Positions 24,641 to 37,407 are shown, counted from the first letter of the stretch. The stretch is DNA of 64,000 nucleotides from Ectopseudomonas chengduensis (GCF_015712065.1 NZ_JACFYZ010000010.1:1-64000), one strand, 5' to 3'. Notes: generated by a model not told the origin, from the sequence alone. Translations and numbers: made by a program.

Positions 24641-26524
24641 TCAGACCTTGAAACGCCCCAGCAGGCGATCCTGCTGGCCAACCTGTTCCACCATCGAGCC
24701 GCACTGGCGCACCTGCTGTTCGGCGCCGCCAGCCAGTTCATGACTGATGTCGCGAATGTTGGTGGTGTTGCGGTTGATCTCCTCGGTGGTGGCGCTTTGC
24801 TCCTCGGCCGCGGTGGCGATCTGCAGGTTCATGTCGTTGATGCGGGTGATCGCCTCGCGGATACGGCCGAGCATGTCGTTGGCCGCGCCGGCGTCTTCGG
24901 CCGTCTTGCTGGCCGTGTCGCGGCTCTGTTGCATGCGGCTTTCGGCCTGACGCACACCGCCTTGCAGTTGATCGATCATCTGGCGGATTTCCTGGGTGGC
25001 CTGCTGCGTGCGCGAGGCCAGCGAGCGCACCTCATCGGCGACCACGGCAAAGCCACGGCCGGATTCACCGGCGCGCGCGGCTTCGATGGCGGCGTTCAGT
25101 GCCAGCAGGTTGGTCTGCTCGGCGATGCTGGTGATGACCTGCAGAATCGACTCGATGTTGTGGCTGAGCTTGGCCAGCTCGTTGATCGCGTGGCTGGTGC
25201 CATCCATCTCGTCGGCCAGATGGCGGATCGCCGCGCTGGATTGCGACACCACGCGCACGCCGTTTTCGGTTTCTTCGTTGGCGGCGACGGCGGCCTGGGC
25301 TGCGGCCTGGGCGTTGCGCGCCACTTCCTCGGCAGTGGAGGCCATTTCCTGCATGGCGGTGGCAAGCTGATCCAGCTCTTGCAGCTGTTCCTGCAGGCGG
25401 CGCGCGGCCTGTTCCGACTCGTTTGAGGTCAGAGCCGTACTTTCGCGGACCTGGCGCGAGCTGCCCATGACGTCGCCAATCAACGTCTGCAGGGTCTGCA
25501 GGAAGCGGTTGAATTCCTGCGACAGCTCGCCGATCTCGTCGTTGCTGGTGATCGCCAGGCGGCGAGTCAGGTCACCTTCGCCGCTGTTGATCTCACGCAA
25601 CGAGGTGCTGAGCAGGCTCAGTGGTTTGAGCAGGCTGTTCATCAGCAGGCCCAGCACCACCAAGCTGATTGCCACACCGACCACGGTGCCGACCACGGCC
25701 AGCCAGGTCAGGCGGTTGGCTTCGGCCATCACCACGCTCTCGTCCAGCACCACGCCGATGTACCAGTCCATGCCGCGCAGGTTGGGTAGCGGGGTGAAGG
25801 AGACCAGCAGGTTCTTGCCGCCGGCCTCGACTTCGCGCAGTTCCTTGCTCAGCGCCGGGCTCTGGCCGTCGAACAGTTCGCTGTAGGACTTGCCGTTGTA
25901 CTCGGCATTGGGGTGGGAAATGATATTGCCCGAGCGGCTGAGCAGGAAGGCATAGCCGGCGCCATTGAAGTCCAGGGTGTTGATCGCATCGGCGACCGAT
26001 TGCAGGCGGATATCGCCACCGAATACGCCGAGAAACTGACCCGCGTCGCTGATCCGGGCCACGGCGGAAATGAGGATTTCATTGGTGGTGGAGTCGACGT
26101 AGGGTTCGGTCAGCACTGCCTGATTGCCAGCCTTGCCGGTCGCATACCAGGGGCGTTTACGGCCGTCCCAGTCGGCGCTGGGTTTCCAGTCGTCACTGTT
26201 CTTGATGGGCTTGCCGTCCGCTTCCAGCGCACCGAAGACCAGAATGAACTCGTTCTTGAGCAGTGGCGCATCGAATACGCGCTGGTTTTCTTCAGGGCTG
26301 TAGCTGCTGTCGATGGTTTGCGACACCAGGTCAATCAGACGCAGTTTGGCGTTTAGCCAGTTCTCGATCTGTCTGGCCAATGCATTGCTCGATTCGGCAA
26401 TGCTCGATTCGACCTGACTGCGCAGGGTGTCGCGGACCTGGCTGACCTGGGATAGCGACAGCAGGCTGGTGGTAAGGAACAGCACGGTAGCGGCCGCGAT
26501 ACCGACCTTGTGGGCGATTTTCAT
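24641..26524 (-). CDS. Methyl-accepting chemotaxis protein with a dCache domain
   Basis: A 627-residue chemoreceptor: N-terminal helix (about 8-28), periplasmic dCache_1 domain (about 35-270), second membrane helix (LAVVGTVVGVAISLVVLGLLM), HAMP, and a signalling domain with EQTNLLALNAAIEAARAGESGRG split around the hairpin tip. The Cache pocket contains WDGRKRPWY and later PYVDS; amino-acid-binding dCache receptors have Y-x4-R-x-W-Y here, so the first Tyr is replaced by Trp. Likely an attractant sensor for an amine or amino-acid-like ligand. Start 26524 has AGGAG upstream. Confidence 0.9.
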   Translation of the reverse strand: MKIAHKVGIAAATVLFLTTSLLSLSQVSQVRDTLRSQVESSIAESSNALARQIENWLNAKLRLIDLVSQTIDSSYSPEENQRVFDAPLLKNEFILVFGALEADGKPIKNSDDWKPSADWDGRKRPWYATGKAGNQAVLTEPYVDSTTNEILISAVARISDAGQFLGVFGGDIRLQSVADAINTLDFNGAGYAFLLSRSGNIISHPNAEYNGKSYSELFDGQSPALSKELREVEAGGKNLLVSFTPLPNLRGMDWYIGVVLDESVVMAEANRLTWLAVVGTVVGVAISLVVLGLLMNSLLKPLSLLSTSLREINSGEGDLTRRLAITSNDEIGELSQEFNRFLQTLQTLIGDVMGSSRQVRESTALTSNESEQAARRLQEQLQELDQLATAMQEMASTAEEVARNAQAAAQAAVAANEETENGVRVVSQSSAAIRHLADEMDGTSHAINELAKLSHNIESILQVITSIAEQTNLLALNAAIEAARAGESGRGFAVVADEVRSLASRTQQATQEIRQMIDQLQGGVRQAESRMQQSRDTASKTAEDAGAANDMLGRIREAITRINDMNLQIATAAEEQSATTEEINRNTTNIRDISHELAGGAEQQVRQCGSMVEQVGQQDRLLGRFKV

Positions 26525-26671
26525 GAATGGGCTCCTGGGCACCAAGACGACGGGGCTGCATCCATGCAAGGCAGTTGTCTGCAAGGCAAATACAGTGCTG
26601 GCTTTTCGCCGGCGGGACGTGTGGTCTCTCTGTACGTTTTTGTATCGGCTCTCAGGTGCCGTTCTTGAGCC

Positions 26672-27712
26672 TCAGCCGCGCTTTCTGTGCAAGCGACTGG
26701 TATTGACCACATCCACCGCGCGGGCGCGCAGTTGACCGCAACCGCCGTCGACATCCTGGCCTGCCGAATTGCGCACCTTGGTCAGCACGCCACGGCTGTG
26801 CAGATAACGCACCATCTCGACGATGCGCTCGCCGTCGGGGCGCTGGTAGTCGTCGGCTTCCAGGCTGTTGTAGGGGATCAGGTTGAGCACGGCGAACTTG
26901 CCCTTGAACAGGCGCAGGATGTTGTCCATCTCTTCCTGGCTGTCGTTGATGCCCTTGAGCAGGGTCCACTGGTACTGGATCGGGTAGTCGATGGTGCGCG
27001 CGTAGGCTTCGCCCAGTTCCACCAGCTCTTCAGGATCGATGCGCGGCGCCTTGGGCAGCAGGCGTTGGCGCAGTTCGGCGTCAGTGGTATGCAGCGACAG
27101 CGCCAGGGCAGGGCGCACGCGTTGCTTGGGCAGGCGCTCGAACACCCGCGGGTCACCAACGGTGGAGAACACCAGGTTGCGCTGACCGATACCGCCCTCG
27201 GTGCCAAGCAGATCGATGGCCTCAAGCACGTTGTCGAGATTGTGCGCCGGCTCGCCCATGCCCATGAACACCACTTTCTTTACCGGACGAAAGCGTCGAC
27301 CCAGGGCGACCTGAGCGACCATCTCGGCGCTGCTGAGCTGGCGCAGCAGGCCGCTCTTGCCCGTCATGCAGAACACACAGGCCACGGCGCAGCCGACCTG
27401 GCTGGAGATGCATAGGCCATCGCGCGGCAGCAGTACGCTTTCCACCATCTGTTTGTCCGCCAGCTCCACCAGCAAGCGGGCCGAGCCGTCGGCGCCAGGG
27501 TGTTCGGAGCGCAGGCGCGCCAGTGCCTCCAGTTCGCTGGCGATAGCTGGCAGCCCTTCACGTACTGTCAGCGGCAGGAAGTTTTCGGTCTTCTGATGCT
27601 TGGTGCCGGTGTCCAACGGTTTGCCCTGCAGCCAGGCACGGGTAATCCGCCCGATATGCTGGGGTTTGGCGCCAAGGTCGGCGAGGCGTTGGTTGAGTTC
27701 GGTGAGCTGCAT
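26672..27712 (-). CDS. RlmN/Cfr-family radical SAM methyltransferase paralogue
   Basis: A 346-residue radical SAM protein with C-x3-C-x2-C at Cys108/112/115 (CAVACVFC). It also has GMGEPAHNLDNVLEAI and a late NSAGQDVDGGCGQL, where the Cys corresponds to the methylated catalytic cysteine of RlmN and Cfr. It is shorter than housekeeping RlmN at the N terminus, and no rlmN neighbours (ndk, pilF, ispG) are present, so it is probably a second copy. It likely methylates an adenine in rRNA or tRNA; the target is unknown. It is followed upstream by the DUF5924 gene, 15 nt away. Confidence 0.8.
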   Translation of the reverse strand: MQLTELNQRLADLGAKPQHIGRITRAWLQGKPLDTGTKHQKTENFLPLTVREGLPAIASELEALARLRSEHPGADGSARLLVELADKQMVESVLLPRDGLCISSQVGCAVACVFCMTGKSGLLRQLSSAEMVAQVALGRRFRPVKKVVFMGMGEPAHNLDNVLEAIDLLGTEGGIGQRNLVFSTVGDPRVFERLPKQRVRPALALSLHTTDAELRQRLLPKAPRIDPEELVELGEAYARTIDYPIQYQWTLLKGINDSQEEMDNILRLFKGKFAVLNLIPYNSLEADDYQRPDGERIVEMVRYLHSRGVLTKVRNSAGQDVDGGCGQLRARAVDVVNTSRLHRKRG

Positions 27713-27727
27713 GGGGCGCGCATGCTA

Positions 27728-28753
27728 TCACTTGGCCGTGGGGGCGACCACGTCGAAGCGCAGCGCGCCGATCATCTGCCCGGCTTCGGTGACTACCCGC
27801 ACCTGCCAGCGGCCTTCGGGCGAGGCGGGGAAGTTGAGTTTGTGCGTCCAGGCGCGATAGCCCTCCTTGCGCCCGCCGTTGATGTCCAACGCAATGCGGT
27901 CGACTTCCTGACCGTTGTGCTGCCAGACGTGGTAGATGCGCTCGTTGAGGCCACGTGGAGCATTGATCGAGGTGTAGGCGTAGAGCCCGTCATTGAGCAA
28001 TTGCTCAGGGCTGATCTGCCGCAGGCTTTCGCCTGGCGTGCGCTGCGCGCCATCGAAGTGATCGCTGATCGCTACCTCGGTCAGCCACAGCGTTGCCGGC
28101 GGCACCCAGACTCGCGCCATCCAGCCGGCGCTGGCCATCGCCAGAGGCAGGGCGGCCAGTAGCACAATGCGTCGCCAGCCGGTGAAACCGATCAGGCCCG
28201 GCAGGCTCGGCAGCGCCAGCAGCGTGGCGATCAGCAGGGCAATGCGGTAGCTCTGCGGGGTACTGAGGTGAAAGATGATCGGCAACGCGGTCAGCATCAC
28301 CGCGAACAGCGCCAGGCTGTGAAAGATCAACAGCAACCAGCGCCTGGGCGCCAGCCAGCGGTAGTAAATCGGGTCGGTGATCGAGGCCAGGGCGGCGATC
28401 GCCAGCAGGCCGCTGAACAGTAACTGCCCGCTGTTCCAGGTGGTGGTGATGAAGAAGAATGGCAAGACGAAGAACAGACTTTCCTGGTGGATCATCTGTG
28501 TGCCGTAGCGCAGCAGCGGCAACGGCAATTCGAAGCCGAAGCGCCGGGCAATGCGTTCACGCAGCAGGTTCTCCAGAATCAACCAGACCCAACTGACCAG
28601 CAATACCACGCCGAGCACCTTGGCCAGGTACGCCTGGCGGTCGACCAGGAGAAAACTGGCCACGCCCGAGCAGAAGCCGAACAGGGCGACCAGGCCTGGG
28701 TAACGGCGCAGCAGGGCGATCAGCGTGGGGATGCGGTCGAGCACGACTTTCAT
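27728..28753 (-). CDS. DUF5924 membrane protein with a DUF2914-like C terminus
   Basis: A 341-residue protein with about seven hydrophobic segments in residues 15-220, followed by a soluble C-terminal domain of about 110 residues. The latter contains NERIYHVWQHNGQEVDRIALDINGG split around residue 270 and GRWQVRVVTEAGQMIGALRF, a DUF2914-type beta sandwich. The two-part layout matches the Pseudomonas DUF5924 family. Function unknown. It lies 15 nt upstream of the radical SAM gene and is probably co-transcribed. Confidence 0.75.
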   Translation of the reverse strand: MKVVLDRIPTLIALLRRYPGLVALFGFCSGVASFLLVDRQAYLAKVLGVVLLVSWVWLILENLLRERIARRFGFELPLPLLRYGTQMIHQESLFFVLPFFFITTTWNSGQLLFSGLLAIAALASITDPIYYRWLAPRRWLLLIFHSLALFAVMLTALPIIFHLSTPQSYRIALLIATLLALPSLPGLIGFTGWRRIVLLAALPLAMASAGWMARVWVPPATLWLTEVAISDHFDGAQRTPGESLRQISPEQLLNDGLYAYTSINAPRGLNERIYHVWQHNGQEVDRIALDINGGRKEGYRAWTHKLNFPASPEGRWQVRVVTEAGQMIGALRFDVVAPTAK

Positions 28754-28892
28754 GGCAGCAGCAAATGACAGTGTTGGGCGCGCATCCTAGGTAGCCCGAG
28801 CCTTGGCTGCAAGCGAGTCGTCAGCTGCGCTGGCGGTGTCGGGCCGCTTGCGGCACTATTGCGCCCCCGTTTCACCACCGAGTCCGAAAACG

Positions 28893-29186
28893 ATGAAATT
28901 CATCCATCAACGCGAGCATCTGGAAGAGGGCGATCTGGTGGTCATCCAGTGTTCGCAGCCCTGCAACATCCGCCTGATGAACGATGCCAACTTTCGCGCG
29001 TTCAGGAACCGTGGTCGGCACAGTTATCACGGCGGCGCCTTCATCAAGTTCCCAGCGAAGATTCGCGTGCCCTCCAGTGGTTTCTGGAACATCACGCTGG
29101 ATACCGTCAGCCGTCGTGCGGTGAGCGTGACGCGCAAGCCGCAGATGGAGTACAGCATCAAGATCGTCCGTCGCCCGGGCGCCTGA
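28893..29186 (+). CDS. DUF1883 small protein
   Basis: A 97-residue soluble protein: KFIHQREHLEEGDLVVIQCSQPCNIRLMND and FNFRAFRNRG-type YHGGAFIKFPAKIRVPSSGFWNITLDT are the conserved segments of DUF1883, a small beta-rich domain. It is found both alone and fused to TIR-type or other signalling modules; here it stands alone. The ATG at 28893 was chosen because the domain begins there; the upstream frame has no support. Confidence 0.75.
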   Translation: MKFIHQREHLEEGDLVVIQCSQPCNIRLMNDANFRAFRNRGRHSYHGGAFIKFPAKIRVPSSGFWNITLDTVSRRAVSVTRKPQMEYSIKIVRRPGA

Positions 29187-29274
29187 TGCTCGCCGCTGCA
29201 GGTGAAGAAAAAAGCTAAACGCTGACAGCCAGGTCGAGGTCACAACTCGTGAACCTCGAAAAAGGAGAGTCAGC

Positions 29275-29361
29275 ATGCTGAAGTTTCTGGGCGGTACCGT
29301 CGGTATCATTTTCATCATCGGCCTGATCGTGGTGGTGGGATTGCTCTCACTGATCTTCTAG
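29275..29361 (+). CDS. 28-residue hydrophobic peptide
   Basis: MLKFLGGTVGIIFIIGLIV followed by VVGLLSLIF: a single membrane-spanning helix with a lysine near the N terminus and no soluble domain. AAAAAGGAGAGTCAGC gives an excellent ribosome site, and a GC hairpin follows the stop codon. Probably a real small membrane protein, downstream of and possibly co-transcribed with the DUF1883 gene (88-nt gap). A toxin-like peptide is an alternative. Confidence 0.6.
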   Translation: MLKFLGGTVGIIFIIGLIVVVGLLSLIF

Positions 29362-29371
29362 CCAATGAATG

Positions 29372-29393
29372 GCCCCGCTGCGTGCAGCGGGGC
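29372..29393. terminator. GC hairpin after the 28-residue gene
   Basis: A 10-bp stem GCCCCGCTGC / GCAGCGGGGC with a 2-nt nominal loop, no U-tract on either side; between convergent genes. Confidence 0.5.
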
Positions 29394-29402
29394 TGATCGC
29401 AT

Positions 29403-29738
29403 TCAGAGCCGTTTGCGCTGGTTGCCCTGGTGCTGCTCGCAGGTCATGAAGCCCTTGCTGTCGACCCGGCCGTTGACGTCGAAGTCCACGTAATAGGGCT
29501 GCTCCAGGCCGTCGACATTCAGCACGTAGTTGTTGCAGGTGCCGCCTGTGACACTGTTGCGCACGTCCGAAGAGGGTGGCCCACCGAGGGTGCGTACCTG
29601 TTCCTGAGTCATGCCGTGGTCGACCTGCTTGACCAATGGCTCATTGCGGAAGGTCAGGTAATCGGCCGGGTTCTCGAAGGTCGAGCAACCGCTCACCGCA
29701 GCCGCTACGGCCAGTACTGCAAGGCTGTGCTTGTACAT
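29403..29738 (-). CDS. osmE: OsmE-like lipoprotein (SmpA/OmlA domain)
   Basis: A 111-residue lipoprotein (lipobox AVSGC, Cys18) with a single SmpA/OmlA domain: VKQVDHGMTQEQVRTLGGPPSSDVR at residues 36-60, then CNNYVLN and DVNGRVDSKGFMTC. This matches OsmE, an osmotically inducible envelope lipoprotein. GGAG upstream fixes ATG 29738; the longer open frame lies in non-coding sequence. Not linked functionally to metH, from which a terminator separates it. Confidence 0.82.
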   Translation of the reverse strand: MYKHSLAVLAVAAAVSGCSTFENPADYLTFRNEPLVKQVDHGMTQEQVRTLGGPPSSDVRNSVTGGTCNNYVLNVDGLEQPYYVDFDVNGRVDSKGFMTCEQHQGNQRKRL

Positions 29739-29859
29739 GTCATCGCTCCGTCGATTGAGCCGAAATGGCTCGACATGTCTTGGAGCCGCGTCCGTGCATG
29801 AGAGTTCGAGTTTTTCGATGATCGGCGCGAGTCGCGCCTCATTCGTCGCTGCATGAATG

Positions 29860-29887
29860 AAAAGAGCCCGCGATTGCGGGCTCTTTT
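29860..29887 (-). terminator. Rho-independent terminator of metH
   Basis: A 12-bp stem AAAAGAGCCCGC / GCGGGCTCTTTT with loop GATT; the minus-strand U-run is part of the stem. Nearly symmetrical, so it may act in both directions. Confidence 0.85.
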
Positions 29888-29890
29888 GCA

Positions 29891-33601
<3,711 letters not shown>

Positions 33602-33753
33602 GAGAACTACCTGAGCAAAGCGGAAACAAAGGTGGGCGATGATAGCAAAGCTGCAGGGTTCTGGAGCACCAGCGGGCTTTTCATGAATTTCATTCATGTT
33701 GCTGGAGGCGCCGTCTCGTTAGAATTGCCAGCATCGCACTCAAGGACGTGGCC

Positions 33754-36030
33754 ATGCTCAAGCCCGCTGCTCTGTTTCTTCTTTCTTTCGCAGCCGGCCT
33801 GGCCCGTGCGGAAGCGATTTCCTATATCGATGACGTCCAACCGATCCTCACCCACAAATGCGTAGCCTGCCATACCTGCTATGACGCGCCGTGCCAGCTC
33901 AATCTGGGCAGTGGCGAAGGCATTGCGCGCGGCGCCAGCAAGCAACTGGTGTACGACGGTACGCGCAGCAAGGCGCAAGCGACCACTCGGCTTTATCTGG
34001 ATGCACAGGGCGAGGCGGCCTGGCGCCAGCGCGACTTTTATTCGGTGCTCGATGGCGAGAACGGCCAGGCTGCGCTGATCAAGCGCATGCTGGAGCTGGG
34101 TCGCAGTCAGCCACTGGAGCCCAATGCCAAGCTCCCGGACAATCTCGACGTAGCCATCACCCGCAGCAGCAGTTGCCCATTGCCGGGGGAGTTCGCCGCC
34201 TATGCGCAGAAGAATCCCCATGGCGGCATGCCGTTCGCCGTGACGGGGCTGAACGATGACGAGTACGCCACCCTGGAACAGTGGCTGGCCCAGGGTGCGC
34301 CGGTCGCCGAACAGGCGCTCACGCCCAGTGCAGTCGAGTTGCGCCAGGTGGAGCAGTGGGAAAGTTTCTTGAATGCGCCCGGTGCGCGGCAGGATCTGGT
34401 TGCGCGCTGGCTGTACGAGCATTTGTTCCTCGCGCATTTGCACTTCGAGGGCGGTGAGCCTGGGCACTTCTTCCAGATGGTCCGTTCGCGTACCCCCAGC
34501 GGCAAACCCATCGATCCTATCGCCACGCGCCGCCCCAACGACGATCCGGGCACCGAGTTCTACTACCGGCTATGGCCGATCCAGGGCGTGATCGTGCACA
34601 AGACGCATATCACCTATCCGTTGGATGACGCCAAGCTGGCGCGGGTCAAGGAGCTGTTCTTCGGCGAAGACTGGGCGCTGGACGCTGTCCCGGGTTACGG
34701 CGCACAACGTCGCGCCAACCCCTTCGAAACCTTCGCCGCGATTCCGGCGCGTGCGCGCTATCAGTTCATGCTGGATAACGCCGAGTACTTCGTGCGTACC
34801 TTCATCCGAGGTCCGGTGTGCCGCGGGCAGATCGCCACTGACGTGATTCGCGACAACTTCTGGGCCGTCTTCCAGGCGCCGGAGCACGATCTCTACATCA
34901 CCGATGCCAATTACCAGCGCGAGGCCACGCCGCTGTTGGCCATGCCCGGCCAGTTCGACGATATCGGCGATCTGCTGGGCTTGTGGCGCAACTATCGCGA
35001 CAAGCGCAACGATTACGAGAACCTGCGCAAGGACGCTTACGCCGACGCACCTCCTGCGGACTGGGCACATATCTGGAGCGGCAATGACAACGCGCTGCTG
35101 TCGATCTTCCGCCAGCACGACAGTGCCTCGGTGCGCAAAGGCCTGCTCGGCGAGATTCCGCAGACCCTCTGGTGGATGGATTACCCGCTGCTGGAGCGCA
35201 CCTACTACCAACTGGTGGTCAACTTCGACGTGTTCGGCAACGTTTCGCACCAGGCGCAGACGCGGTTGTATTTCGATCTGATCCGCAATGGCGCCGAAGT
35301 GAACTTTCTGCGCCTGCTGCCAGCGCGCTCACGTGAGGCCTACCTGGATGACTGGTATCAGAACAGCGGCAAGTTGAAGATGCTGCTGGACTACACCTCA
35401 GTCGATCATCGTTCACCGAGCGCCATTGGCCTGACCGGTGACGATCCGAAGAAGCAGTTCGCCGAACAGCTGCTGCAGCGCTACGCCAAGCTCAACGCGC
35501 GTCCTGACCCGATCAACCGCTGCACAGGCGCGCAGTGTTATCGCGACGGTTTGCCCAGGGAGCTGCAAGATGTCGAGCAGACGTTGGCGCGCCTGGCCAG
35601 TCGTCCGGCGGGAGGCTTGCGGGTGATTGATCAACTGCCAGAAGCGACGATGTTGCGGGTGGAACTGAGTGATGGTTCGCGCGAGATCTACAGCCTGCTG
35701 CGCAACCGTGCGCACAGCAACGTGGCGTTCATGCTGGGAGAGGAGCTGCGCTATCAACCGCGCCTGGACACCCTGACCATCTACCCGGAAGTGCTGAGCA
35801 GCTATCCGAATTTCCTGTTCACGGTCAAAGCGGGGGAGGTGGATGCCTTCGTCAAGCAGATGGAAGCTGTCAGCGACGCAAAATCCTTCGAGCAAATCGT
35901 CGAGCGCTGGGGTGTACGGCGCAGTCATCCCGAGTTCTGGCGCTATTTTCACGATCTCGCCGAGCATATTCGCGAAACCCAGCCGCTGGAGACAGGCGTG
36001 CTGGATATGAACCGCTACCAGAACCTCTAA
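33754..36030 (+). CDS. cti: Fatty acid cis-trans isomerase
   Basis: A 758-residue periplasmic c-type haem enzyme that converts cis- to trans-unsaturated acyl chains in the membrane as an emergency response to solvents and heat. A signal peptide ends near AEA (residue 21); the haem motif CVACH is at 36-40, followed by TCYDAPCQL as in Pseudomonas Cti. The large remainder (MDYPLLERTYYQLVVNFDVFGN) is specific to the family. ATG 33754 has AAGGA upstream; a GTG two codons earlier is less well placed. In P. aeruginosa tse1-tsi1 separate metH and cti; here they are absent. Confidence 0.93.
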   Translation: MLKPAALFLLSFAAGLARAEAISYIDDVQPILTHKCVACHTCYDAPCQLNLGSGEGIARGASKQLVYDGTRSKAQATTRLYLDAQGEAAWRQRDFYSVLDGENGQAALIKRMLELGRSQPLEPNAKLPDNLDVAITRSSSCPLPGEFAAYAQKNPHGGMPFAVTGLNDDEYATLEQWLAQGAPVAEQALTPSAVELRQVEQWESFLNAPGARQDLVARWLYEHLFLAHLHFEGGEPGHFFQMVRSRTPSGKPIDPIATRRPNDDPGTEFYYRLWPIQGVIVHKTHITYPLDDAKLARVKELFFGEDWALDAVPGYGAQRRANPFETFAAIPARARYQFMLDNAEYFVRTFIRGPVCRGQIATDVIRDNFWAVFQAPEHDLYITDANYQREATPLLAMPGQFDDIGDLLGLWRNYRDKRNDYENLRKDAYADAPPADWAHIWSGNDNALLSIFRQHDSASVRKGLLGEIPQTLWWMDYPLLERTYYQLVVNFDVFGNVSHQAQTRLYFDLIRNGAEVNFLRLLPARSREAYLDDWYQNSGKLKMLLDYTSVDHRSPSAIGLTGDDPKKQFAEQLLQRYAKLNARPDPINRCTGAQCYRDGLPRELQDVEQTLARLASRPAGGLRVIDQLPEATMLRVELSDGSREIYSLLRNRAHSNVAFMLGEELRYQPRLDTLTIYPEVLSSYPNFLFTVKAGEVDAFVKQMEAVSDAKSFEQIVERWGVRRSHPEFWRYFHDLAEHIRETQPLETGVLDMNRYQNL

Positions 36031-36037
36031 ACGCACC

Positions 36038-36060
36038 GGAGCGCACGTGAAGTGCGCTCC
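36038..36060 (+). terminator. Hairpin after cti
   Basis: A perfect 9-bp stem GGAGCGCAC / GTGCGCTCC, loop GTGAA, eight nt after the stop; weak U-tract. Confidence 0.55.
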
Positions 36061-36172
36061 AGGTTGCTTGTCGCGTGGCGGCTATGGCTGCGATCAATTC
36101 CTACTAATTTAGTTGGGCTTTAACCGGGCGGCGCTCTGGCGTACACTGCGTCCATGTTCGCGAGGAGTTGCC

Positions 36173-36757
36173 ATGAGCGCCATCATCATTACCCAAGCTG
36201 CCGAAGATTACCTGGCCGAGCTGCTGAGCAAGCAGGACACTCCGGGTATCGGCATCCGAGTTTTCATCACCCAGCCAGGTACGCCTTACGCGGAAACCTG
36301 CATTGCCTACTGCAAGCCGGGTGAGCAGAAGCCTGAAGACACCGCCGTTGGCCTGGCCAGTTTCACCGCCTGGATCGATGGCGTCAGTGAGCCTTTCCTG
36401 GAAGACGCAGTCGTCGACTACGCCACCGATCGCATGGGCGGCCAGTTGACCATCAAGGCGCCGAACGCCAAGGTGCCGATGGTCAACGAAGACAGTCCCC
36501 TCAACGAACGCATCAACTACTACCTGCAGACCGAGATCAATCCCGGACTGGCCAGCCATGGCGGCCAGGTGACGCTGATCGACGTGGTCGAAGAGGGCAT
36601 TGCCGTGCTGCAGTTCGGCGGTGGTTGCCAGGGCTGTGGCCAAGCCGATTACACCCTCAAGGAAGGCATCGAGAAAACCCTGCTCGAGCGCATTCCAGAG
36701 CTCAAGGGGGTGCGTGACGTGACCGACCACAGCAATCGCGAGAACGCCTACTACTGA
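36173..36757 (+). CDS. nfuA: Fe-S biogenesis protein NfuA
   Basis: A 194-residue Fe-S carrier. Residues 1-95 are the degenerate A-type scaffold (ITQAAEDYLAEL, GIGIRVFI), and residues 110-194 the Nfu domain with the cluster ligands Cys152 and Cys155 in GGCQGCG. It transfers 4Fe-4S clusters to target proteins under stress or iron limitation. ATG 36173 with GAGGAG upstream gives the known N terminus MSAIIITQ. Strong terminator after it. Confidence 0.95.
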   Translation: MSAIIITQAAEDYLAELLSKQDTPGIGIRVFITQPGTPYAETCIAYCKPGEQKPEDTAVGLASFTAWIDGVSEPFLEDAVVDYATDRMGGQLTIKAPNAKVPMVNEDSPLNERINYYLQTEINPGLASHGGQVTLIDVVEEGIAVLQFGGGCQGCGQADYTLKEGIEKTLLERIPELKGVRDVTDHSNRENAYY

Positions 36758-36774
36758 TAGGCGTCTTGCACATG

Positions 36775-36804
36775 AAAAAGGGGCGACTGGAGTCGCCCCT
36801 TTTT
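36775..36804. terminator. Bidirectional terminator between nfuA and the DUF1272 gene
   Basis: A 14-bp perfect stem AAAAAGGGGCGACT / AGTCGCCCCTTTTT with a 2-nt centre; A- and T-runs on either side. Confidence 0.92.
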
Positions 36805-36808
36805 CATT

Positions 36809-37036
36809 TCAGGCCTTGAGTACACGTTTGCTGGAGGCGGGGAAGCGTTCGAGCTTTTCGGCCGGGCGAATCGGCCGCTTCACCAGTTCGCCGCCGCAGT
36901 TCGGGCAGCGTAGCGCCAGGATGGATTCGGCGCAGGAGCGGCAGAAGGTGCACTCGAAGGAGCAGATCAAGGCGTCAACACTGGACGCAGGCAGATCGCA
37001 GTCGCAGTTCTCGCAGTTGGGGCGCAGTTCAAGCAT
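36809..37036 (-). CDS. DUF1272 zinc-ribbon-like protein
   Basis: A 75-residue cysteine-rich protein: RPNCENCDCDLP, then CSFECTFCRSCAE, then LRCPNCGGEL, giving eight or more cysteines in C-x2-C pairs that should bind zinc, as in DUF1272. ATG 37036 begins the family N terminus (MLELRPNCENC). Function unknown. It shares a terminator with nfuA. Confidence 0.85.
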   Translation of the reverse strand: MLELRPNCENCDCDLPASSVDALICSFECTFCRSCAESILALRCPNCGGELVKRPIRPAEKLERFPASSKRVLKA

Positions 37037-37137
37037 GGCGCGAGGCTCGGCACAGTGGGTGATCGCAGCAGTCTGCAGTCGCTGGCGGCCAAGCGCAACG
37101 GGCAAATCTGGGGGCGCGCAAGGCGCCCCGACGGGGT

Positions 37138-37407
37138 TTATTCCGGCATGCTCCAAGGCGCCAGGTCAAAACCCTGGCTGCGCAGCTCATCACGGGAGCG
37201 CTGCAGTGCGTCTTCCAGCTGTTGCGGGTCGCTGTAGGTGGCGCTGGACAGCTGGGTGCGGCCGAGCAGGCGGGTGTTGGTGCGGTCGATGACGCTGATG
37301 CTGACGACGCCGGTGCCGTCCTGCGGAGCCCAGGCCACGCACTGGAACGGGCGGAAGGCGCGATCGGCAATCAGCAGGGCTTCGTTGAAACGCAGCGGTG
37401 TGTTCAT
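37138..37407 (-). CDS. DUF3509-like Pseudomonas protein
   Basis: An 89-residue soluble protein beginning MNTPLRFNEALLIADRAF, with PFQCVAWAPQDGTGVVSISV (about residues 20-39) and TYSDPQQLEDALQRSRDEL, resembling the Pseudomonas-restricted DUF3509 family. No catalytic motif is seen. It lies 101 nt upstream of the DUF1272 gene on the same strand, and its leader region (37408-37588) carries the inverted repeat GGCCAACA-N9-TGTTGGCC at 37447-37471. Confidence 0.65.
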   Translation of the reverse strand: MNTPLRFNEALLIADRAFRPFQCVAWAPQDGTGVVSISVIDRTNTRLLGRTQLSSATYSDPQQLEDALQRSRDELRSQGFDLAPWSMPE

